This document shows positions 45,402 to 55,337 of a stretch of DNA of 64,000 nt, in pieces. A model generated the notes under the pieces. The model saw only the letters and a program-made list of their open reading frames with translations, was not told where the DNA came from and searched no databases. The DNA lies in contig JAJEKV010000063.1 in the NCBI GenBank assembly GCA_021234155.1, positions 7,210,095 to 7,274,094 of the forward strand, written 5' to 3'. Every line of letters starts with the position of its first letter. Position 1 is the stretch's first letter. This DNA is from Isoetes taiwanensis (taxonomy: Eukaryota; Streptophyta; Lycopodiopsida; Isoetales; Isoetaceae). The translations under genes and the position numbers were made by a program.

Positions 45402-45414
45402 AATCGTCTTCTTA

Positions 45415-45683
45415 AGGTGGAGTTTCGATGGATTCAACTGAGGTGTTAGATGTTGCCATGGTTCTATCAGCTGAGGATAAGCTTTCCTTTGGCATCATCC
45501 TTTTCATTTGAGGTCTTTTCCTTTCCTTTGCCATCATCTTTGTCATCTTCATCCTTTTCATTTCTGGTCTTTTCCTTTCTTTTCCCATCATCTTTGTCAT
45601 CTTCATTAGTTGGGGATTTTTCCTTGCCTTGATCACCATCATTGGGGGCCTTGGGGGATTTAGCATTTTGCATGCCATTGACC
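45415..45683 (-). CDS. Lys/Asp/Glu-rich repetitive exon candidate
   Basis: On the minus strand an acceptor-like CATTTTAG precedes VNGMQNAKSPKAPNDGDQ. A frame follows built from two imperfect copies of a charged unit (KDDGK(R/G)KEKT then NEKDEDD), ending GKLILS and a stop at about 45467. An overlapping frame (45412-45693) is similarly rich in Lys and Met. The underlying DNA is an approximately 57-bp tandem duplication. The gypsy target site is about 10 bases to the left, so a host gene may have been truncated by the insertion. Function is unknown and the protein is predicted disordered. Confidence 0.33.
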
Positions 45684-45693
45684 TAAAATGCAT

Positions 45694-46130
45694 AAAAACC
45701 TATAGTAAGTTAGCATATCCAAATAACATCTCCCTAACATGTTCTTAAATGAAAGTTAACCTTAATAATAACCTTAATAACCTATAATAACTTAATCTAT
45801 AATAATAATAAGTAAACCTATCATACCATATATAAAGCAGTAACATTTCTGTTCTTAAAAAATAGGGAAAGATTTTTCTGGGCTGAGCAGAGCCCTGGCA
45901 CCGACACGTCTGCTTCTATTGAATTTCCAAATCCAAATAAGTAGAAAAATCTCAGTCCTGCCACGTGATAGGAGAGGATCAGGGTGCATATCTCTCACGA
46001 TTTCCAATCTGCCGAATCTGTCGATATGTCTTCCCCTTTTCTTGCTCTCCAAGCATCCTCTCCTTCTTTGCTTTGCTGCAGCATGAATTTATCCCCTGTT
46101 TTCGGCTTTCTGCTAACAATTTCAAGCGAT
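45694..46130. other. no gene supported
   Basis: AT-rich sequence with AATAATAA runs (about 45770-45835), then mixed composition. A plus frame from 45965 is open but unrecognised until the block described next. Confidence 0.4.
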
Positions 46131-46664
46131 TCTTCACAGTATTTGTTCAGATCCATGATTCCGAGAGGCCTGATCTGCCCAAGAGCCCAACAAGGGAAAA
46201 AGTCGATGACGAATTTGATCTGCTATGGAATGATATGAATTTTGAGCCGGATGCTGTCGGCGGCAAAGAGCTATTTGCTATCTTGATCAGAATTCAGTGA
46301 GAAAAAAAAATGCTTGGTGCCCAATTGGGGTTTTGGAGTGAGATGCCCTTCTCCGTCAAGAATTGATGGATTGGGTTGAGATCAAGGTCAAATTCGGGGA
46401 TCAACCCCCATTCTGAGTTGTTTTTCCTCTTTGGAGATCATGGAAACCTGGCGCTTGCAACTCCGGGGAGCTTATTCATTGCTAGAAAGAAGGAGTTCGG
46501 GTGGAAATTGCGATTGTGGAGGATGGGATCCGGTTTTTTCACTTGAGTGTGAGAAAGCAGCCGCTTTTAGAAGGCTTGCCTTTGCCAAGGCCAAGAAGAG
46601 ACTTTACCTGCCGGTAAAAGCCCTTGATTATTATGCCCACAACCTATGGCAGCATTCGGCCTGA
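46131..46664 (+). CDS. two candidate exons, unrecognised, plus strand
   Basis: An acceptor-like TTTGTTCAG at about 46145 precedes SERPDLPKSPTREKVDDEFD and LLWNDMNFEPDAVGGKELFA, ending at a stop at 46298-46300. A second frame, 46431-46664 (METWRLQLRGAYSLLERR, then FRRLAFAKAKKRLYLPVKAL), follows. The residue mix is protein-like. The acidic DEFDLLWNDMNF phrase faintly resembles N-terminal segments of plant CLSY-type SNF2 proteins, but this is not enough to name it. It could be an eroded host gene. Confidence 0.28.
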
Positions 46665-49600
46665 GCTTGATACAAAACAAAGCGTTTCGTTGAAAACTCC
46701 CCCCCATCGTGAAAGATCCATCTCCGTATGAGACCGATACAAATCTTTGGTTCCGCAAACATCCTCGATCCGGAGCTCTTGATAGAGTGATGTGCCACGG
46801 CTTTAAAGCCGAAAAGGAAGAAGAAACGAGAGGTTTATGACGACGACGAAACTCGTTCTTCGCTTGTCTTTGCCGAAGGCATGTTACGTCAGCGGCGGTG
46901 TTTGTGGTTCAGCGGCGAGGGTGTAGCCGAAGACTCGAAAACCCCAGAGGCGTATTCCGCGGGGGATTTTCGGATGCTTAGAAAATCTTGCGGGATTTGA
47001 TGTTTTTCGTATTCTTGCGGGGCTTTGATGTTTTACGTTGAAGGAATTGAAGACCCAAAGATTTGAATTTATCCGGTTCATCTTCTCTCCAAAATCATTT
47101 CTTTCTTATGAGCGAGAAAAAAACGGATTATTAACGGGAGCTTTGCCTTCCTTACAACTTGGTGGTGATTATCGGGGCTCCATTCCTTCTAGCTTTTTGT
47201 TTGGAAGAACGAGAGAGACAAATGATTTTGTCTCTCAACCGAAAAATAGATTATTCTATCTTTGTAAAATATATTTTGCGGATCTATGCTAGCAATGATA
47301 GGTTTGTTCACGCTAAGATTCACAAACTTAGCGTTTTTCGGTTCAGATCTTTCTTGTTCTAACTATCACCCATCGCTTTGGTGTTTGAATGTGGATTGCT
47401 TTCGACATCTTTGTTTGATAGAATTCTTTTTATCATGTCTTTGATGAAGATGGGCATTTCCACGGTATATCACCATTCTAAATTAACGGGATATTGTTTT
47501 GTACTTTTTGTATACCATTGATTCCCTCACTCGTTTTGCGGTCTCAGGGGACAACGCTTTAGTTTACACCAATTATGCACATTGTTAACAGAACCTGTGT
47601 ATGATATACGTTATGTGATGAACCACCCAAAGGTGGCTAGATATGTAGCTTTTGAAAGGCATGGTTACACTTTCTAGCTTATATTCAGGGCATGCATCCT
47701 CAGCCCCGGATAACGAATATCCATATTGAAGAAGAAAATAATGAATGGGTATCTGCCTATATTTTAGAAACCTTTTAGAAACCCAGATGGCAAATGTCCA
47801 TCCATTACTCGTGGATGGGCATTGATGCACCAGCTGTAACTGATCTTTATGCTCTTTTTGAGGAACATGACTGGCCATTATTTGAAATCTGATCTAAGCA
47901 AGCAGGAGGTCTCCTTCCACATTCCTCTACATAGATTGCAAGCCTACATAGATTGCTTGCATTGCTGTTGCATGGGACTCTAATTTTGGAGGTTTGCAAT
48001 TGTAAAAAGATTTATTTGCAGTTGTACAAAGATTCATTTTTATTGTTCATAACCTCAAGGTTCATTTATAATTGTACATAGATTCATTCTTATTGTTCGT
48101 AATCCGTAGAAAATGTTTTGTGTCTTTTGATTCGTTTTATTGTTCAACAGGCATTAATAAATGCTGATAAAGTAAAAATTTTCTTTAGTGCGTTGTCTCC
48201 AAAATCATTCCCCTAACGTGCCCCTCTTTTATGAGGCATTAAACCCATTTACATTAAGGTTTTCTTCCCTGGTACAAAATTTTGCTTGGTTAGGCATTAT
48301 TACGGATCAACGGTGAGGGCTAGAAACAGCAAAAGGGTCTCTAAGATAAAAAATTGGGAAAAAGATGAATTGGGCACGTCTAAGAAGCACGGATTTGGAT
48401 GTTGGGAAGAAACAAATCCTTAGAGCTGCCAATCCGACTGCTTTTGCATCAGAAATTGAGCATATCATCTTTGATTTAGCCCAGAGCTGCTTCAGCAATC
48501 TGGCCTCCTTTTAGAACCTTAAAACTTGCCGCGGATCGCGGAGGGCTGCGAAATTGGTTTGTGAACTATCGGATTGATTTCTATTTCGCAGAGCTTCTTC
48601 TTTGGCCTTGTGTTGTAGTAATTTTTCACATCATTGACTATCTGCCCTCGTAGCTGCGCTCCTATCAAAGAACATCTGGAAATTCAATTCTTTGGGGCAT
48701 AATTGTATCGTTTTGCATCTATTTGAATGGGGATTTCTTTTAGATATAAAAATCTACTTGGTCCCGCATCATTCTGGATTGAATAGCAGATGAAAAGCTC
48801 TGTTTAATTTTTTGAACCACTGGATCAACAGGAAGAGGCTAAAATAACAAAGGGGGCTTTCTCGGCAGATAAGAATCAAGAAGAAGATGAATTGGGTGGT
48901 CAAATTATTACAAACAATGCTTACTTCCTCTTTTTTCTCTGCTTTATCTAAACTTCCGTGATGAAATTTGGAGCCCATTTCACAATAGAATTGCTATTTC
49001 ACGACAGAATTGTTGGATCACTCTATTCAAATTCGACCCAATCTTGGTCTGTTGATTCTGCAGCAGCCTGTGCAGCAAATTGCACTAAGCATACAATTTC
49101 TGGCACTTGCAGTTTCATACAGATAAACTGATATGAATTAGAATCTCTGGATTTGACTCCCTCTGAGCCACTGTAATTGCTTTCTTTTTTCCAAAATTAA
49201 GGTCAGTCAGTTACACAGAGGATTGTAATGGAGAGAATTCATCACAAAAATGGGCCTTGGCTTAAAAACTCATGGCCGAATCCAGAGCAACAATTCCGCC
49301 AATGTTTTTTTTCTGCTGTTCGCTTTTTTTTTAACATTATTTCTGCTCTGCTGTGAAAGAAAATTTCAAACATATACTCGAAATATACTTGAAATGAGGG
49401 TATTTTTGCAAACGTTGTCTTATAATGGCTTAACATTTCTAGAGTTGTTTTTTCAAAAACACTTGCTTTAGGCTAGATGGTTCTACTGCGACACAATATC
49501 TTATTCTCTTCTATCACATTTTAGTTAGTGGATCAGAAAGACATTTTTTTTTTTTTGAAATACTCCAACATAGGGTAAATTCTTTTCGGGAACAAGTCAA

Positions 49601-49890
49601 TCTTAGCATACAAGAACACTTCTTGATCTATGCATCCCATTCATATTTTCGACCAAACGGTTAAAGCGCTTGCATTTCAAGCCAAATATTTTGATCTATG
49701 TCCATTTCTCTGGTCTTTTTAACTGCAGATGAGTCGCCTTAAGGAGCTTTTGGCGATGGAAGCTGCATCTATAGATATATCTGGCCACAAAACATATGAT
49801 GATAAGATCCCTTTAACTCTTCATTTTACGAATTCTCTGATTTGATTTAGCTGCACCCGAAGCTTTGCGACCATGTAAGGGGAAGAGAAA
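46665..49890. other. unassigned region with scattered short frames
   Basis: No gene model can be defended. Protein-like pieces on the plus strand are HPQPRITNIHIEEENNEWVS followed by a WMGIDAPAVTDLYALFEEHD phrase (about 47690-47875, one break), NWARLRSTDLDVGKKQILRA (about 48364-48510) and MSRLKELLAMEAASIDISGH after an AG acceptor (49731-49845). They may be exons of one decayed or intron-rich gene. GATTCAT(T)(T/C)TTATTGTTC phrases repeat near 48030-48110. A T13 run is at about 49543. Confidence 0.35.
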
Positions 49891-49894
49891 CGTT

Positions 49895-49918
49895 CGCGGC
49901 GGCCGCTAGGCCGCCGCG
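49895..49918. repeat. perfect GC-only palindrome, 10-bp arms, 4-base loop
   Basis: CGCGGCGGCC, then GCTA, then GGCCGCCGCG. It stands out in otherwise AT-rich sequence and includes a NotI-type GCGGCCGC core. A partial echo, TTCGCGGCAGTTATTATGGC, lies at about 50223. Confidence 0.9.
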
Positions 49919-50235
49919 ATAAGTTTCTTGTAATATATTAACTTATAATAACCTTAAATGTTGTAACCTTAGAAACAACTTTAAAGCTTATTATAGGTTA
50001 GCACTTTTAAGGTTAGAAGTTTTAAGGTTAAAACTTCTAACCTTCAATAAATATAACCTTAAAACTTCTAAAACTTAAAACTTCTAAATTCAAATTCATA
50101 AACTTTTAAACTTATAACCTTATTTATGAACTTAAAAATATTAACCTTAACTAATAACCTTAACTTATAAACCTTAAAACTATTAAACTTAAATCTTATA
50201 ACTTATAACCCTTGTAATAAATTTTCGCGGCAGTT
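49919..50235. repeat. AT-rich block of AACCTTAAA and ACTTCTAA motifs
   Basis: About 310 bases consist almost wholly of short variants of AACCTTA, ACTTCTAA and ACTTATAA. It is bounded on the left by the GC palindrome and on the right by a CGCGGCAG phrase, so the two may delimit one small unit. Confidence 0.6.
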
Positions 50236-50269
50236 ATTATGGCGCGGTACGAATTTTTTAAAGCAGTTA

Positions 50270-50880
50270 TTATTTCCAGTTTACAATCCCTTTCCAACTT
50301 TTCCAGCTTTTCTGTCTCTCTTTCGATCTTCTCTTCTGGTGCTTTTCGAACTGCGCTTTCGACCTATCTGCAATCGGCTCCACAATCTCTGTGGCTTTTC
50401 TGGCGCTTTCGAGCTTTTCGGCTCCACAATTTATGGCGCTTCAATCTCTGCATGCAATCTAGGCGCTTCAATCTGCTTTATCGCTTCTCGACTTCTATCG
50501 CTTCATCTCGCTTCTCAACTTCTATCGCTTCTCGGCTTCTATCTGCATCAATCTCGACTTTTCGGCTTCTATCTGCTTTAAACTCGGCTTCTATATGCTT
50601 TAAACTCGGCTTTTCGAGCTTTTCGGCTTCTACAATCATCTGCTTTAGGGTTTTCGGCTCAAAGGTGTTTTCGGCTCAAAGATTTGTAGGCTCTATACAA
50701 TGTCTCTGGCTTTTTTGGCTTTTCGGCTCTCTACAATCTCTCTGACTTTGAATAACTTTGGTTTTCTGTATTAAAGCTTCTCGGATGCTATTGCTTTTTC
50801 TCCAAATTAGCTGCTATTGCTTTTTCTCGGCTTCTTAAGGCTTCTCGAATCAAATCAACTTTGGTTTTCGATCTTTTGGT
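50270..50880. repeat. low-complexity TTTTCGGCTTCTAT-like repeats
   Basis: Irregular copies of GGCTTTTCGGCTTCTATC, TCTCGGCTTCTATCTGC and GGCTCAAAG. Long Ser/Phe-rich frames over it follow from composition. A transcribed leader is possible but not shown. Confidence 0.7.
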
Positions 50881-51054
50881 TTCGGCTCGAAGGCAAAGGC
50901 TTAATTCTCGGGTTAGTATTTCCTGTTATTTACATAAAGTAGTTATTTTACATAAAGCATGTTATTTACTTTTATATGCATCAGTCCTAAACTGCCCTAC
51001 CACCTTCATATATAGATCCTGCTCTATGATCTTGTTCTGTGATCGCCCTTCACA

Positions 51055-51360
51055 GAAATAGAAATAGAAATAGAATAGAAATAGAATGAGAAATAATAGA
51101 AATAATAGAGTGAAATAGAAATGCTCTTATTCTATTTCACTAGATCTTCCTCTATCTGTTCTAATTAATGATCTAAAATAATGAAGTAAATAATGATCTA
51201 TGATCTATCTGCTCTATGATCTTGCTCTATGATCTATGATCTATGATCTATCTGCTCTATGATCTATCTGCTCTATGATCTATGATCTATCTGCTCTATG
51301 ATCTATCTGCTCTATGATCTTGCTTATATGATTTTGCTGTATCTGCTCTTATTCTATTTC
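51055..51360. repeat. GAAATAGAAATA microsatellite and CTATGATCTATCTGCT minisatellite
   Basis: AGAAATAGAAATAGAATAG runs from about 51057 to 51120. Tandem CTATGATCTATCTGCT and CTATGATCT units run from about 51200 to 51325. CTCTTATTCTATTTCACTAG appears at both sides (about 51123 and 51346). Confidence 0.85.
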
Positions 51361-51732
51361 ACTAGCTCTTCCTCTATCTGCTCTAAATAATGAACTAAAA
51401 CAATGAACTAAATATTGAACTAAAATAATGTATTCTGCATTATGCATTCTGTTAGAATAATATGTTAGAATGGGAGAAATCACGCTTGGCGCATTTCTAT
51501 TTTTGGTTTCCGATTTTCCACTAGGTTAATCAAAGCGCGCCAGGCGCGTTTTTAGTTTGGCTTTTCTGTTTCATACGGTTCTATACAAATCGCGCCAGGC
51601 GCGTGTGAAATAGATCTGTGAAAAAAACAAAGCAAATGCGCCTGCCGCGTTTTGAATTATGTATGTTCAGAATCCTTCTACTGGGGAGAGTAATATCATT
51701 TGCTAATTACTTAATTTCTCTCGTTCTAGTGC

Positions 51733-52128
51733 CATGGATTTTCCTTATGCATGGACACTGGCTGATCCTACACTGTATGGTTCTAGTTCAAATACACTTC
51801 CCCTGGACGACCATCAACTCTGGACCCTGTACAAGATATTACTTGATTGTGCTGTTCAAAACGTTCAAAGAGAGTTGGAGATTCCATTAGACAGTCTGTA
51901 TCAGAGGCCCATCGCATCTCTGGACATATGCGGCTCCTCATGCTCTTAGTGAGGCTCATGCCAACAAATAAGTACGAGGATTTGATTTATAGTATCAAGG
52001 ATCGATACAACACTCTGGTTTGAAGACTCGACATTCGCAGGGAAGATGAGGATCCTGTCATATCACAGTGGTTCAGGTGGGACTTTTTGCGGTATTGGGC
52101 CGATGAAGTGGGCCTATGTGACAGATTG
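51733..52128 (+). pseudogene. unrecognised exon pair upstream of the ParB/methyltransferase-like gene
   Basis: After an acceptor-like GTTCTAG (about 51728), the frame MDFPYAWTLADPTLYGSSSN to LYQRP (from 51734) continues in the next frame as RLLMLLVRLMPTNKYEDLIY and SIKDRYNTLV, then a stop, then DPVISQWFRWDFLRYWADEV. This is one protein-like region with a frameshift near 51905 and a stop near 52020. It ends near a splice-like boundary. Introns on both sides carry diverged GCGCC.GGCGC palindromes (51481, 51530, 51588, 51640, 52139, 52205), linking it to the gene at 53.2-58.7 kb. No family is recognised. Confidence 0.42.
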
Positions 52129-52286
52129 TAGAGATAGAAAGAATTCGCGCCTGGTGCATTTTTGTAGAAGAAGAAATGTATATACACTTTTTTGGAATAT
52201 GAATACAAACTCGGCCTGGCGCAATTTTGCACTATACTTTTATGTCATTAGTTTATTATGTTTTTTTATATGCAATGTCGAAAACA

Positions 52287-52402
52287 TTGAATCCTTTGAT
52301 GCCCTCCAGCCAGTATGACCAACCCCAAGAAACTACATATTTTCATTAATGTGTAGTTTCATGGGGTTGATATGACTGGCTAAAGAACATCAAAGAATTC
52401 AA
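52287..52402. ncRNA. 116-bp imperfect hairpin, miRNA-precursor-like or small fold-back element
   Basis: The left arm (TTGAATCCTTTGATGCCC, then AGCCAGTATGACCAACCCCA, then GAAACTACATATT) pairs with the right arm ending ATGACTGGCT..CATCAAAGAATTCAA. Arms are about 55 bases with roughly eight mismatches, one bulge and a short loop. Size and pairing fit a plant microRNA precursor. A MITE or self-inverted duplication is equally compatible with sequence alone. Confidence 0.5.
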
Positions 52403-52850
52403 AATTCACAACATCACGCAGATGTTATGATAAATTCATTTTTTTTTAATATCCAAATATACATACCTTTTTCAGACGTTCTTTTGGCCATGCTACAAAT
52501 GTGCCCACACTTTCACCAAGCTATACGCACACCGGGATGTCTTCTTGGAAGAGCCTCATCTTCATAATTGCAGTTTATAATGGAAATCTTACAGAAACTG
52601 TTTCCAAGAGGAACACCATGACACATAGAACTTGGATTCAGATCTTCGATTTTACATAAGCCTACTCGGCGCTTCAAGTTTGCTGTTAAAAGATAGCATT
52701 CTTCTCCATTAAGCGATAAAGAACGAGAATGCATTGGAAAAATAGAGGGCTAAAAAATAGAGAACAAGAGAATGCATTCTGAATGGAATCACACTCACCA
52801 TAGTTCAGCAGACATCGAATGGGATTGAAGGCGGCTCGATCCATTGAATG
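52403..52850. other. no gene supported
   Basis: A minus frame at 52513-52734 (73 codons, with LSLNGEECYLLTANLKRRVG) is unrecognised. GAATGGGATTGAAG is duplicated at about 52817 and 52846. Confidence 0.35.
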
Positions 52851-52859
52851 GGATTGAAG

Positions 52860-52945
52860 ACGGATCTTGGGCGCTCTGATAGTCGATTGTTCTTGGGCGC
52901 TCTGATAGTAGGAATGATCTTGGGTGCTCTGATAGTAGGTGGTCG
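52860..52945. repeat. 23-bp tandem repeat, 3 copies
   Basis: (G)ATCTTGGGCGCTCTGATAGT repeats at about 52862, 52890 and 52917 with small changes. It lies about 140 bases upstream of TATAAATTTA (53091). Confidence 0.8.
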
Positions 52946-53087
52946 ATTAGGTGGTAGTAGATTGCCATATATGCGTTTCTTGAAATTAATAATTAATTGT
53001 TATCTTGAAATTGCACTAAAAAGAAAAAACACAATTTAAATTTGTAAATGAGCGGGACGCGGGTGGTTAATTAAAGGCGGTATAAAT

Positions 53088-53201
53088 TTAAAAGGACTTG
53101 GAATTTGAATTTACGGTTGTAAATCGACCGGCCTAGATTATGAGCATACATATAAGTTTAAATCAAAATCTCGATCTCATATTATCCGCACTTGCAGTTC
53201 T
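53088..53201 (+). promoter_or_regulatory. candidate promoter and 5' leader of the ParB/methyltransferase-like gene
   Basis: TATAAATTTA (53091) and TATATAAGTTTA (53149-53160) are TATA-box candidates 40-110 bases upstream of an ATG at 53202 in good context (GTTCTATGGCG). Confidence 0.35.
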
Positions 53202-53322
53202 ATGGCGTCTAGAGGATGCCGTGGAAGGTATTTGGTAGAGTCGGGCGACGACCCAAAGCACAAATCCCAAGCCCGGAGGCTCTTTGAACAAGTAGAAAGC
53301 ACAAATCCAACAAGCGCCTCGG
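53202..53322 (+). CDS. candidate first exon of the ParB/methyltransferase-like gene
   Basis: It starts ATGGCGTCTAGA and encodes MASRGCRGRYLVESGDDPKH and on to ESTNPTSAS (40 codons plus one base), then a good donor, G|GTAATTGATC. The next acceptor, CTTTCAG, at 53717 leads into TSKSAKLPDLLHFGWDKRH, but the joined phase meets a stop. The model is therefore broken or needs another acceptor. The basic, hydrophilic N-terminus has no signal peptide. Confidence 0.4.
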
Positions 53323-54470
53323 GTAATTGATCTGTTTTTGTTCGTAATTGATTTACGTGTCCCTTTTTTTTGTTAGGTTTTTAGGATGTTTTTACGTAAT
53401 AATATAGTTATTATCAATAAGAAGCATGTGTCCTCTAATGTTTGAGTTCATATGTCCCAAAATGTATGGAAACAAATGCTTAATGTGTACATGTTGGTTT
53501 CTCTTTTAATGTTTGTATGTCTTTGTTTGAAGCTTGTATACTTATTTGAACAAGATTCAGTAGCTAGTTGTGTTTTTATAGTTAGTTGTGTCCTCTCGAT
53601 GAAGATTCAACTCTTTAAGTTGCATTTTTATAGTTAATTGTGTCCCGAGCATTTTGATTCGGACAAAACTGTCGCTTTGATTTAATTAGGCATTATATTA
53701 GTTTCTTTATCTTTCAGGTCACTTCTAAAAGCGCTAAGCTGCCAGATTTGTTGCATTTTGGCTGGGACAAACGCCACCGCCCCTGACCCCAATAAACTAA
53801 ATGAACTTGTCTGTATTCATTTTCAAATCGCGCCAAGCCGCTTTTTTGTTACATCGATAATGTCGACGGCATATATTTGAGCATTAAAAGATTAACCCAT
53901 GTCTCGTAATTTCACGGGATCACAAAAGACAATCAAAAGAGGGAGGACCAAGCAAGGCAAGGCGAGACCTCTGACCCGAGAAAAAGCAAAGGACGGATGA
54001 AGATGTTCTTATTCAGGACTGCGGCATGTATATTGGCGTTAGAAGATACATCCGGAATAATAAAGGCTCGGGTAGAACCTCCATGTCCTAAGAAGATCTT
54101 GTAGAGGGTCGAATGGTATGTGGAGATATTCAAAAGCGGTGGGAAGCGGAGACCTCATATTCATGTCAAGGTTAAGAGAGACCGATCAAATGAAGAAGCG
54201 GGGAATTCTTATTACATGTGAAGTACGGGGCGATTCTTTCGTTACGTGCTAGTTGAAGTGGGCCAAAAACATAAGAAGAGCCTAAAGAAGATCAATTACA
54301 GGCAAAGTGTCTACTACAGGCGGTGTCTACTTTACAGCGATGAAGGATAAGGAAGAAGCTAGCTCTAGAGGCGGGGAAACTACAGAAGTGACAAAGAGGC
54401 CTTACAAGTGGCGATGACAAGGCCGGGCGGTTGGAGGCAATGAGCAACCGAAGAAATATCTTAAGGCAAG
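53323..54470 (+). pseudogene. decayed middle part of the same gene
   Basis: Protein-like plus-strand pieces occur in shifting frames: TSKSAKLPDLLHFGWDKRH (about 53719-53776), SRNFTGSQKTIKRGRTKQGK (about 53901-53960), ARVEPPCPKKIL and VEWYVEIFKSGGKRRPHIHV (about 54067-54175). Several one-base shifts and stops intervene. A diverged AAATCGCGCCAAGCCGC motif lies at 53826. No domain is recognised in this part. Confidence 0.35.
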
Positions 54471-54895
54471 TATCTCGGGCCGAGCTTCACCCATCCGATC
54501 CCGTGGATAGGCTTTTCGGATCCACTAAAGCTATTTATATCAGCGAGAAGGTATGACAAGCAAACTCCTTTGGAGATATTGAACGGCATGATCGAAAATC
54601 CGGGGCGGTGCCAATGCACTGCGGATGTAGTGCCATACGATACGAGAACAAAAAGGTAATCATTTGGAGCAAGCCGGAGGACTTCATCGAGAACCCGGAC
54701 ATACATTTTATGATAATAGATGGCCAAGATTCAATAGAGGCCCAAAAGATTCTCATCAAGAAGGCCGCGATATCCGGGAACCGGCTTGTTTTATAAGTCG
54801 TATTCCGCCGAACCGCCCGGTTCCCCGAGCGGCTCAACAACACGCCGAACTATTTGAAATAAGCGCCTCCTAAATGACATGGGAAAACGTTCTTA
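54471..54895 (+). pseudogene. ParB-like (IDGQ) segment of the gene, frameshifted
   Basis: LGPSFTHPIPWIGFSDPLKL and then YDKQTPLEILNGMIENPGRC are in one frame (about 54475-54620). KKVIIWSKPEDFIENPDIHF and then MIIDGQDSIEAQKILIKKA are in another (about 54650-54770). ISRIPPNRPVPRAAQQHAEL is in the third (about 54792-54850). A donor-like AAAAG|GTAATTC ends it at about 54901. The IIDGQDSIEAQK phrase resembles the IDGQHR/GxHRxxA core of ParB/sulfiredoxin-fold domains, which in bacteria often precede DNA methylases of the COG0863 type. At least two one-base shifts split it. Assignment rests on this one motif and on what follows. Confidence 0.45.
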
Positions 54896-54949
54896 TACAA
54901 AAGGTAATTCTCTTCCTACATTTTTATTTTTCATTATTTGCAAATCGCG

Positions 54950-55331
54950 CATCATTTTAGCGATTTCATATTAGAACAAATCGCCAGCGCGCGATTTGCC
55001 TTCTAAATAGCAAAGGGTTTTGGAATGGTACACGTTTCTCGTCAAAGAAGCAAATCGCGCCTGACACGATTTCATATTAGAATACAAATTGCGCCACGCG
55101 CGATTTGCCTAGCCTGACGAGACATGGCTGTCCTTGGAGATAGCCGTTTCTCCTCAAAGTAGGCAAATCGCACGTGGCGCAATTTGTATTCTAATATGAA
55201 ATCGCGCCAGGCGCGATTTGCCTATTTGACGAGAAACGTCTACCATTCCAAAACGCCTTCGCTATTTAGAGAAGGCAAATCGCGCCGGCGCGATTTGCCT
55301 CTAATATGAAATCGCGTCTGGCGCGATTTTA
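54950..55331. repeat. 380-bp near-perfect fold-back inside an intron
   Basis: The left arm (about 54950-55125) and right arm (about 55142-55331) are inverted copies. Shared phrases are TTTTGGAATGGTA(C/G)ACGT, TTTCTCGTCAAA, CGATTTCATATTAGAATACA and GCGCGATTTGCC. The loop is about 16-20 bases around CATGGCTGTCCTTGG. Each arm contains several copies of the AAATCGCGCC/GGCGCGATTT palindrome, including a perfect 28-bp one at 55273-55300. It ends only about 7 bases before the acceptor of the next exon. Confidence 0.85.
55273..55300. repeat. perfect 28-bp palindrome
   Basis: AGGCAAATCGCGCC followed immediately by its exact reverse complement, GGCGCGATTTGCCT. Confidence 0.95.
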
Positions 55332-55337
55332 AACTAG

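Noticed and set aside
46131-46664. CLSY-type SNF2 gene
   Set aside because: The similarity is a single acidic phrase; no helicase motif follows in the next kilobases.
49895-50250. Helitron 3' end
   Set aside because: There is a hairpin but no CTRR terminus after it and no TC start could be assigned.
50239-50745. 168-codon Ser/Phe-rich plus-strand frame
   Set aside because: It follows from TTTTCGGCTTCTAT-like repeats; overlapping frames have the same composition.
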